This document shows positions 1 through 4,793 of a DNA stretch of 6,130 nucleotides, piece by piece; within the stretch, counting starts at the first letter, position 1, and the number at the start of each line of letters is the position of its first letter. The notes under the pieces were generated by a model that was not told the origin of the DNA, ran no database searches, and saw only the letters and a list, made by a program, of their open reading frames with translations. Both the position numbers and the translations under genes were made by a program. Origin of the DNA: AC-52 sp044870295 (GTDB taxonomy: Bacteria > Actinomycetota > UBA4738); NCBI GenBank assembly GCA_044870295.1, contig JBIOYQ010000054.1, forward strand, positions 1-6,130, given 5' to 3'.

Positions 1-286
1 CTGCCGAGCACGTCTTGTACGACGACGAGCCGTCGGAGCACTCGCAGAGGTAACGGTCACCAGCGCACGCGCATGCTCCACAGTGGTCGATGGGATCGCA
101 CTGGAGGTACGGGACTTGCTCCCGCCGGTTCCCCATGACCGTCCCGGCATACCTGGCCACCCGAGGCGCGTTGGACAGCCTCGCGTACGAGGCCAGGCTG
201 ACCGCGAACACGCCCTGGAGGAAGGCTCGCCGATTGGGCTTGGCTCCGCCCGTGTCCTCGCCGCCGATTCGGTTGGCGTCGCTCAT
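1..286 (-). CDS. Cysteine-rich Tat-exported protein, possible MADH light-chain-like, partial (C-terminus beyond window)
   Basis: The 95 visible residues start at ATG 286, which overlaps the upstream stop as ATGA, with an AGGTGG ribosome site at 294-299. Residues 18-24 (NRRAFLQ) form a good twin-arginine motif followed by a short apolar stretch to about residue 40, so Tat export is likely. From residue 63 the protein becomes cysteine dense: C63, C69, C72, C74, C81, C83 and C93, seven in 33 residues. The spacing C-D-x4-C ... L-C-E-C-S-D-G-S resembles the start of the mature methylamine dehydrogenase light chain (MauA), which has C-D-x4-C ... C-D-C-S-G-G-S. That similarity is from memory and covers only the N-terminal part; the tryptophans that form the TTQ cofactor would lie outside the window. 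It directly follows a MauD-like thioredoxin gene, which fits a secreted disulfide-rich client. No CXXCH haem site is seen. It could instead be an unrelated cysteine-rich secreted protein. Confidence 0.6.
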   Translation of the reverse strand, partial: MSDANRIGGEDTGGAKPNRRAFLQGVFAVSLASYARLSNAPRVARYAGTVMGNRREQVPYLQCDPIDHCGACACAGDRYLCECSDGSSSYKTCSA

Positions 287-840
287 CGTCGCGCCACCTG
301 GTGACTCGCGAGGGCTCGCACCGCTCGGGCGTCGTTGGCGACGCCTTGGGCCACAATGATCCCCTCCTCGTCGACGACGAACACGTGCGGTGTGGCGTGC
401 GTCTGGTACCGGTCGGCAACCTCATCGTGCTCTTGGACCACCACCGTTACGTCGTCGCGTCCCGCCAGGACCGCGAACACGGCGTCGCCGGCGGAGCTCC
501 CCCCGGTGACCAACACGGCCGGAGGGAGGTCTCGAACCGCGTCGGCGTCGGCCAGGTCCTCGATGAGCGGACGACACGGCTCGCACTCGGGAGAGACGAA
601 CGCCACCACGTGCGCCCGTCCCAGCATCGACCGCGGGTCGAAGCGTCCCCCGCCCAGCACCGCACCCGTGACCGGCGGGGCGATCGACCCTGGAGGGAGA
701 CCCTTCGGACGGATCGAGGCGATGGCGGCGTCGACGCTGCGAAGCTCGTTCATGGCCTGGACCAGACCCGACACCACCAACGCCAACCCGATCATGAGGG
801 CGGTCAGGACGAGGACGGCGATCCACAGCCCGGCGATCAT
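283..840 (-). CDS. MauD-like membrane-anchored thioredoxin-fold protein (CEPC)
   Basis: This protein has 185 residues. An N-terminal membrane helix (about residues 4-27) carries a non-cytoplasmic thioredoxin-like domain. The redox pair is C86-E-P-C89 in the segment VVAFVSPECEPC, the usual end of strand beta-1 followed by the active site. A Thr-Pro in HATPHVFVVD matches the conserved cis-proline loop, followed by a D-x-x-G turn. This architecture fits MauD, which is needed in methylotrophs to form disulfides in the MADH light chain; TlpA/ResA-like reductases are the main alternative. The ATG overlaps the upstream stop (ATGA) and has a GGAG at 846-849, five nt upstream. Its own stop overlaps the start of the cysteine-rich gene that follows, so the two are probably translated together and the downstream protein is the likely client. 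It is the second MauD-like gene of the operon and differs from the first in its CxxC dipeptide. Confidence 0.78.
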   Translation of the reverse strand: MIAGLWIAVLVLTALMIGLALVVSGLVQAMNELRSVDAAIASIRPKGLPPGSIAPPVTGAVLGGGRFDPRSMLGRAHVVAFVSPECEPCRPLIEDLADADAVRDLPPAVLVTGGSSAGDAVFAVLAGRDDVTVVVQEHDEVADRYQTHATPHVFVVDEEGIIVAQGVANDARAVRALASHQVARR

Positions 841-1304
841 GCCCGCTCCGGATCGACCCAGATCGATCCCAGGACCTCGTTGACCTCGGCCATGCGCGAC
901 GCCGCGCCGGCCACGAGCCCCATCACCGTGTAGATGCAGAAGGCCCGGCCGTTCACCGAGACGAAGTTCTGGTTGGCGGCCAGACCATGGGGCCGGGGAC
1001 CGGGGAAGTTCGCCGGGTTGAGGTCGGCCACCGTGAGGGCCGGCGGCCATCGTCCCGAGCTGAACAACTCGGTGCCGACCGATCGCGGCCCGTACTCGAC
1101 CACCACGACCATCGCCTTCTCGGGATCCATGCGCTCGATGCTGTACTGGCCGAAGGTGCTTCCCTCGGGCTGCAGCGCGAAGTTGCCGGCGTGCAGGTTG
1201 GGGTACCTCGTGCCGTCTTCGGACGTCATCACCACGACGCGGCCCTCCCACCCGGGAGGGAGCCCCACCGAGAGCCCCAGCGCCGACAGCGTCGTGGTCC
1301 CCAC
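837..1304 (-). CDS. Uncharacterised 155-aa protein of the mau-like operon
   Basis: I do not know a function for this protein. The GTG start at 1304 lies 1 nt after the upstream TGA; the open frame runs further up, but that part overlaps the membrane-protein gene and reads as a shadow. There is no signal peptide or strong membrane helix, so it looks soluble and probably cytoplasmic. Visible landmarks are L-P-P-G-W-E-G-R near residue 15-22, P-N-L-H-A-G-N-F near the middle of the N-terminal half, and N-G-R-A-F-C-I-Y followed by a C-terminal E-V-N-E-V-L-G-S-I. From memory, similar patterns (GWEGR, LHxANF, GRxFCLY) occur in unnamed actinobacterial proteins; this was not checked. It has a single cysteine, unlike the redox and client proteins around it. 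Its stop overlaps the next start by ATGA, which ties it to the second thioredoxin-like gene. Confidence 0.75.
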   Translation of the reverse strand: MGTTTLSALGLSVGLPPGWEGRVVVMTSEDGTRYPNLHAGNFALQPEGSTFGQYSIERMDPEKAMVVVVEYGPRSVGTELFSSGRWPPALTVADLNPANFPGPRPHGLAANQNFVSVNGRAFCIYTVMGLVAGAASRMAEVNEVLGSIWVDPERA

Positions 1305-1305
1305 G

Positions 1306-1902
1306 TCACGCCACCGCCAGGGTGCCGGCCAGGACCGCCACACCCAGCAACGCCAACGCCGTGGAGCGCGCCGAGACCGCGTCCCACCGCTCCAGCCACC
1401 GCCCAAGCTCGGCCAGTCGAACGGGAGAGTCCACCCGAGCCGCCCCCAGGATCGTGGCCGACCGGGCCAGCCCGAACGCCGATCCCACCGCCACTCCGCC
1501 CAGGACGGAACCCGCGAGCACGGCAGCCACCAGGGACAGGTAGATGGCGGTGGTGGTGACGATGGTGACCACGCCAAGACCCAGCTGGAAGCCGAAGCCG
1601 AACCCGTAGTACCAACCGCGATAGACGAACAGCCACTGCTCGTTGACCTGTCGGTGGATCCCGGGAAGCGTGAAGGGAACAGCCCCCGCGTCCCACAGCG
1701 ATCCGACCGCTGCCAGCCCGGCCAGGACCAGCAGTCGACGGTCAGTCGGACCGATTGCATCGGACGATACCGCTCCAAGTGCGCCCAGTCCTCCGCCGAG
1801 GAGGGCGCCGGCGGCCACGGAGCCCAGGACGAAGAAGCCGACGGTCACTCCCCACCTCGATCCGCGGCCCCGCTCGCCCAGCGGGGTGATGCTCTCCAGC
1901 AT
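1306..1902 (-). CDS. Multi-helix membrane protein, loosely MauF/CcdA-like, without cysteines
   Basis: This 198-residue protein has apolar helices at about residues 18-45, 57-80, 100-130, 131-146 and 179-198. The centre carries a glycine/aromatic signature, GWYYGFGFGFQLGLG (residues 96-110), followed by T-I-V-T-T-T-A-I-Y. It resembles the membrane core of CcdA/DsbD-like proteins, and MauF of mau clusters is a membrane protein of that general kind; the assignment is tentative. It contains no cysteine at all, so unlike CcdA or DsbD it cannot itself carry electrons through a thiol pair. A scaffolding, transport or assembly role is therefore more likely than a redox one. The start is ATG 1902 with a GAGG (1910-1913) seven nt upstream. 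It sits between two MauD-like genes, with one nt between its stop and the next GTG. Confidence 0.72.
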   Translation of the reverse strand: MLESITPLGERGRGSRWGVTVGFFVLGSVAAGALLGGGLGALGAVSSDAIGPTDRRLLVLAGLAAVGSLWDAGAVPFTLPGIHRQVNEQWLFVYRGWYYGFGFGFQLGLGVVTIVTTTAIYLSLVAAVLAGSVLGGVAVGSAFGLARSATILGAARVDSPVRLAELGRWLERWDAVSARSTALALLGVAVLAGTLAVA

Positions 1903-1911
1903 CGACTCACC

Positions 1912-1995
1912 TCAGGGAGACCATGCCGATCGAACGCCGGCCACGACGGCGACCGCGACACCCGCCAGGACCAGCACCGGCGCCCCTCCGCTCAC
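1912..1995 (-). CDS. Possible 27-aa single-helix membrane peptide
   Basis: A GTG at 1995 overlaps the stop of the upstream MauD-like gene as GTGA, and the frame runs 27 codons to a TGA at 1912-1914. The peptide is M-S-G-G-A-P, then a run of V/L/A/G (about residues 7-20), then R-S-A-W-S-P, so it could span the membrane once. Evidence that it is real: the same GTGA overlap is used elsewhere in this operon, and it fills the only space between the two flanking genes, ending just inside the ribosome site of the next gene. Evidence against: it has no clear ribosome site of its own, and short apolar frames arise easily in G+C-rich DNA. It could instead be an untranslated 89-nt spacer. Confidence 0.4.
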   Translation of the reverse strand: MSGGAPVLVLAGVAVAVVAGVRSAWSP

Positions 1996-2600
1996 GGTGT
2001 GCCCGCCAGCTCGTACTCGGCGATCGCGTCGCCCAGCAGGGACAGGACCTGGCTCCACGTGGTGGCGGCGCCCTCGGACCGGACCTCGCCCACCATCCCA
2101 TCCACGAAGATGAAGTACGGGGACAGCTCGACGCCGTAGTCCGTCCATGCCTGCGAGGACATGACGACGGTGGCGCCTCGTGGCACCAGATCGTTGAGCC
2201 GCGCCATCAGCTCGAAGCTCGGATCCTTGGTGACGACGACGACGCGGGCAGCTCCGGGGAGTGCCCCCCGCTGGACCTCGGCCAGCCCCTCCCAGAAGGG
2301 AACGCAGGCCGAACAACCGCTGCTCAGGAAGGCCAACAGCGTGTTGCGATCGGAGCGCATGGAGAGCACCGCCGCTCCTCCGTCGATCGTCGCCCCCGAG
2401 ATGTCGGCCGCAGGCGTCTCGACCGCTCGTGGCTCGGGGAGCCTCACGATCCGTGCGGGGTCCGGGGCCTCACGCCTCGGCTGCCGGTCCGGATCGGAGG
2501 CGCTCCTCCTCAGAAGCTCGGCGTGGCCACGGAGCAACCCCACCATCAGCAGGGTCAGGACGGCAAGCAGGGCAGTGTCGATGAACACCAGGATCCTCAC
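1992..2600 (-). CDS. MauD-like membrane-anchored thioredoxin-fold protein (CSAC)
   Basis: This protein has 202 residues. An N-terminal membrane helix (about residues 3-23) is followed by a charged, proline-rich linker (about 31-65) and a thioredoxin-like domain. The active site is C96-S-A-C99 in LLAFLSSGCSACVPFW. A Ser-Pro in V-E-L-S-P-Y-F-I-F-V-D-G matches the cis-proline loop, and E-G-A-A-T-T-W-S-Q-V follows near the C-terminus. This fits the MauD branch of periplasmic or extracytoplasmic thiol-disulfide proteins. It lies 40 nt after the 25-cysteine light-chain-like gene, which points to that protein as its folding client. The start is GTG 2600, with a GGAGG at 2605-2609; the spacing of 4 nt is slightly short. 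TlpA-like reductase activity instead of oxidase activity cannot be excluded from sequence. Confidence 0.8.
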   Translation of the reverse strand: MRILVFIDTALLAVLTLLMVGLLRGHAELLRRSASDPDRQPRREAPDPARIVRLPEPRAVETPAADISGATIDGGAAVLSMRSDRNTLLAFLSSGCSACVPFWEGLAEVQRGALPGAARVVVVTKDPSFELMARLNDLVPRGATVVMSSQAWTDYGVELSPYFIFVDGMVGEVRSEGAATTWSQVLSLLGDAIAEYELAGTP

Positions 2601-2640
2601 GGCACCTCCATCCAGCTCGGGGTCACGTCGTCATCGTCCT

Positions 2641-3279
2641 TCAGCTCAAGCAGTCCACGCCGTCCGGCTGGAAGCACGTCGGATTGTTCACAGCCGGAGG
2701 GTCCTGCTCGTCGCAGTCCGTGCAGGGCTGCAGGCTCGTCGACCAGGGTTTGATGCAGCTCAACAGGCGGCACACGACATAGGTGGTTCCGGCCACGTCC
2801 TTGTTGCACTGGCCGTACCGGAAGCAGTTGCAGCAGGTTCGACGATACGAGCAGTTGCGGCACGTGCACCCGTCCGGACAGGACTTCCCGGGGGTCACGT
2901 TGCAGTCGATGTACCACCGGACCCCGCTGGTCGAGCACATCCCCTTCGTAATGGTCAACGTGCACTTCCAGTAGCCGGCAATGTAGGAATACGAGGGGCA
3001 TGCGTAGTTCGACTCGTCGACCAGCGAACAGCAGAACGTGGTCCAGCCGTCGCCACAGCAGGTGCTTCCGCCTCCACAGGTACCGTCGAGGCACTTGTCG
3101 GGCGTCCGGTCGCTGCCGCAGGAGAGCGGCACCCGCCCCACGATGTCCCTTGCCGACACCGGACGCGTGGCGTACCGGATGGGCGCCGTGGCGAAGGCCG
3201 CGGCCGCCAGGGTCATGCGATCGAGGAACCCGCCGCCCCGCCGCTGGCCGGTCAGCCGGCCGGACAGCGTCCCTATCAC
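2641..3279 (-). CDS. Secreted 25-cysteine protein, methylamine dehydrogenase light-chain-like
   Basis: This protein has 212 residues from GTG 3279, which overlaps the mauE-like stop as GTGA. Residues 13-31 (RRGGGFLDRM then an alanine-rich run) form a Tat-like signal with an imperfect motif. The mature part (from about residue 45) holds 25 cysteines in 159 residues. Ordered landmarks are CCGDGWTTFCC (74-84), N-Y-A-C-P (91-95), A-G-Y-W-K-C (101-106), R-W-Y-I-D-C-N (121-127), CTCRNC (138-143), FRYGQCN (153-159) and C-R-L-L-S-C-I-K-P-W (170-179). This matches the pattern of Pfam Me-amine-dh_L-type proteins, as I recall them. In MADH two tryptophans are crosslinked into tryptophan tryptophylquinone; by position W104 and W179 are the best candidates here, which is inference. 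Catalysis in MADH also needs a beta-propeller heavy chain and MauG, neither visible. The adjacent MauE-like and MauD-like genes fit its disulfide folding. It could instead be a non-catalytic relative using only the disulfide scaffold. Confidence 0.75.
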   Translation of the reverse strand: MIGTLSGRLTGQRRGGGFLDRMTLAAAAFATAPIRYATRPVSARDIVGRVPLSCGSDRTPDKCLDGTCGGGSTCCGDGWTTFCCSLVDESNYACPSYSYIAGYWKCTLTITKGMCSTSGVRWYIDCNVTPGKSCPDGCTCRNCSYRRTCCNCFRYGQCNKDVAGTTYVVCRLLSCIKPWSTSLQPCTDCDEQDPPAVNNPTCFQPDGVDCLS

Positions 3280-3911
3280 GGCGCCGATCGGGCGCGGATG
3301 CCGCCCCACAAGCTCTGGTCGTCCGCGTCGATCCCCGCTTGGCGAAAGATGTCGTCGACCAGCCGGCTTCGCTCGGTCCCGCCGTGGCGCTCGGCCACCG
3401 GGAGCGGGCGAGGAGCGCGCAGGGCCTGCGGCAGGAACGTGACCGCCGCGGACAGCGCGTAGGCGAGGAGCCCGGCGACCACCAGCCCGACCATCCCCTC
3501 CAGGCCGAACGTTCGCCAGAACCCCGCCGGACCGAGCACGCCGGAGGACGTGGCCACCGTTACCCCCAGGGAGGCTGCTACGACGTCGAGCCCCGCATGG
3601 ACCAGGCTGGGAGGGGTGTCCTGGCGGCCCGTGCACCCGCAGGACCTGACCGAGGGGCGGAAGGCGACCAGGAACACCAGGAAGAGCGCGAAGCTCCCAT
3701 AGGTCGCGGCGACCAGGATCCCGCCGAGGGGACGCGGAGACGACAGGCCGACGCCCCCCGCCAGGATCTCCGCCGCTCCCACCACCGTGGCGGCAGCTCG
3801 TGAGGACCGCCCCACCCCCACGGCCGACAACACCCGTTCAGTAGGGTCCGGACGCCAGATCTTGAAGCCGCCCGTCAGCACCAGCAGTACCGCCGCTGCG
3901 TAGAACAGCAC
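3276..3911 (-). CDS. MauE-like integral membrane protein (DoxX/MauE family)
   Basis: This 211-residue protein has four or five membrane helices, at about residues 2-15, 40-56, 62-84, 105-122 and 137-160, and a soluble C-terminal tail. The hallmark is S-C91-G-C93-T-G, followed by D-T-P-P-S-L-V-H, at the end of the third helix, a pattern typical of MauE-like proteins. MauE works with MauD in supplying or maturing the MADH light chain, probably through thiol-disulfide exchange with the C-G-C pair. The first helix ends with G-G-F-K-I-W-R-P-D-P, as in DoxX/MauE relatives. GTG 3911 is the only ordinary start codon in the open frame, but it has no ribosome site and seems to begin inside the first helix; an in-frame ATC at 3957-3959 has ideal ribosome-site spacing. 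It is the first gene of the operon and its stop overlaps the light-chain-like start. Confidence 0.8.
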   Translation of the reverse strand: MLFYAAAVLLVLTGGFKIWRPDPTERVLSAVGVGRSSRAAATVVGAAEILAGGVGLSSPRPLGGILVAATYGSFALFLVFLVAFRPSVRSCGCTGRQDTPPSLVHAGLDVVAASLGVTVATSSGVLGPAGFWRTFGLEGMVGLVVAGLLAYALSAAVTFLPQALRAPRPLPVAERHGGTERSRLVDDIFRQAGIDADDQSLWGGIRARSAP

Positions 3912-3966
3912 CTCGAGGTATGGAACGACCCCGTTGACTGCGGACGGTGCAGGGCTGATGTCCTTG

Positions 3967-3973
3967 CCTCCCC
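3967..3973 (-). promoter_or_regulatory. Strong ribosome-binding site with no ordinary start codon nearby
   Basis: The minus strand reads GGGGAGG here. The only in-frame codon at suitable distance is ATC at 3957-3959, seven nt downstream, in frame with the MauE-like gene. The annotated GTG start lies about 55 nt further on and has no ribosome site. The site also lies within the leader expected from the promoter at 4003-4030. It may mark the true start of the MauE-like gene, by non-standard initiation or because the first base was misread. Confidence 0.4.
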
Positions 3974-4002
3974 GCGCGAAGGCGACGATTGGTCTTCTCG
4001 CG

Positions 4003-4030
4003 ATTCAACCGCATGAGGAAGCGGAGTCAA
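4003..4030 (-). promoter_or_regulatory. Candidate sigma70-type promoter of the mau-like operon
   Basis: On the minus strand TTGACT (4025-4030) is followed after 16 nt by TTGAAT (4003-4008). These match five of six and four of six bases of the -35 and -10 consensus. Transcription would begin near 3996, giving a leader of roughly 85 nt to the GTG at 3911 or about 37 nt to the ATC at 3959. It is in the 176-bp divergent region between the operon and alkB and is the best match I see there by eye. Confidence 0.4.
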
Positions 4031-4074
4031 GTAACCACCCGTGCCCCCGAACGATCCGTCCGTCGACGACCGAA

Positions 4075-4080
4075 TACAGT
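4075..4080 (+). promoter_or_regulatory. Candidate -10 element for a leaderless alkB transcript
   Basis: TACAGT fits the TANNNT -10 form. It ends seven nt before the ATG at 4088, so transcription would start at or next to the A of the start codon. That geometry is typical of leaderless actinobacterial genes. No convincing -35 box is seen, and a weak purine run (GGACGGG) lies directly before the ATG. Confidence 0.4.
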
Positions 4081-4087
4081 GGACGGG

Positions 4088-4792
4088 ATGGCGTCTTCCC
4101 CAGACCTCATATGGCAGCCCACTCTGTTCGGCACGGCAGAGCCCGTCGGGATCGATCCCTCGTTCTCGCGCCTTCGACGGAGCCATCTGGACGACCACTC
4201 GTGGGTCGATCACGTGCCCGGGTGGCTCTCCGGATCCGACGCGGTCTTCGAGGCGGTGCTCACGGGCCGGCGCTGGGAGCAGCGGTCCCGACGCATGTAC
4301 GACAACCGCGTGATGGAGCCGCGGCTCACATCGCCCTGGTTCGAGGATCGCGGCGAGCCGCTGGAACCGCCGATCCTGGAGGACATCCGCACCGCCCTGT
4401 CGAACAGGTACGAGCGCCGCTTCGACTCCGTCGGGTTCAATCTCTATCGCGACGGTCGAGACAGCGTGGCATGGCACGCCGACCGCATCGCCAAGGAGGT
4501 CGAGGATCCCATCGTCGCGCTGGTGTCGCTGGGAGAACCTCGCCGCTTCCTGCTCCGGCCCAAGAGGGCGTCGGGGAGACGATCCTCCACCGTGTTCCTG
4601 CTCGGCGAAGGGGACCTGCTGGTCACGGGCGGTCGCACCCAGCGCGAGTGGGAGCACAGCGTGCCGAAGGTGGCCGAGGCGGGACCGCGCATCAGCCTGG
4701 CGTATCGGCACGCCATGGATCCCTCGGCCTACGCGGGGAAGCGAGTCGAGGCGGCGCCGGCAGACGACCGCCCCGACTTCGAGCCCGACTGA
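4088..4792 (+). CDS. alkB: AlkB-family Fe(II)/2-oxoglutarate-dependent dioxygenase
   Basis: This 234-residue protein belongs to the AlkB family, which removes alkyl groups from N1-methyladenine, N3-methylcytosine and related lesions by oxidative demethylation, releasing formaldehyde. The iron ligands are visible as W-H130-A-D132 and distal H190 (W-E-H-S-V-P-K). R201 and R207 in G-P-R-I-S-L-A-Y-R match the 2-oxoglutarate-binding arginines, and N118-x-Y120-x-x-G matches the substrate-side motif N-x-Y. The length is normal for the family. ATG 4088 is preferred to upstream in-frame codons because homologous-looking sequence begins with it and a -10-like element precedes it. It is divergent from the mau-like operon. 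Amine oxidation by a MADH-type enzyme also releases formaldehyde, but any functional link between the two is speculation. Confidence 0.93.
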   Translation: MASSPDLIWQPTLFGTAEPVGIDPSFSRLRRSHLDDHSWVDHVPGWLSGSDAVFEAVLTGRRWEQRSRRMYDNRVMEPRLTSPWFEDRGEPLEPPILEDIRTALSNRYERRFDSVGFNLYRDGRDSVAWHADRIAKEVEDPIVALVSLGEPRRFLLRPKRASGRRSSTVFLLGEGDLLVTGGRTQREWEHSVPKVAEAGPRISLAYRHAMDPSAYAGKRVEAAPADDRPDFEPD

Positions 4793-4793
4793 C

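Noticed and set aside
934..2139. Long open frame on the plus strand (401 codons)
   Set aside because: It lies antisense to four minus-strand genes with recognisable domains, its product is rich in R, P, S and G without motifs, and it is a by-product of G+C-rich codon use.
2161..3462. Plus-strand frame of 433 codons opposite the light-chain-like gene
   Set aside because: It is low-complexity in R, A, G and P and conflicts with three coupled minus-strand genes.
3934..3962. TTGACT on the plus strand as the alkB -35 box
   Set aside because: The hexamer 17 nt downstream is GATGTC, which is not a -10 box, and it lies about 130 nt from the gene start.
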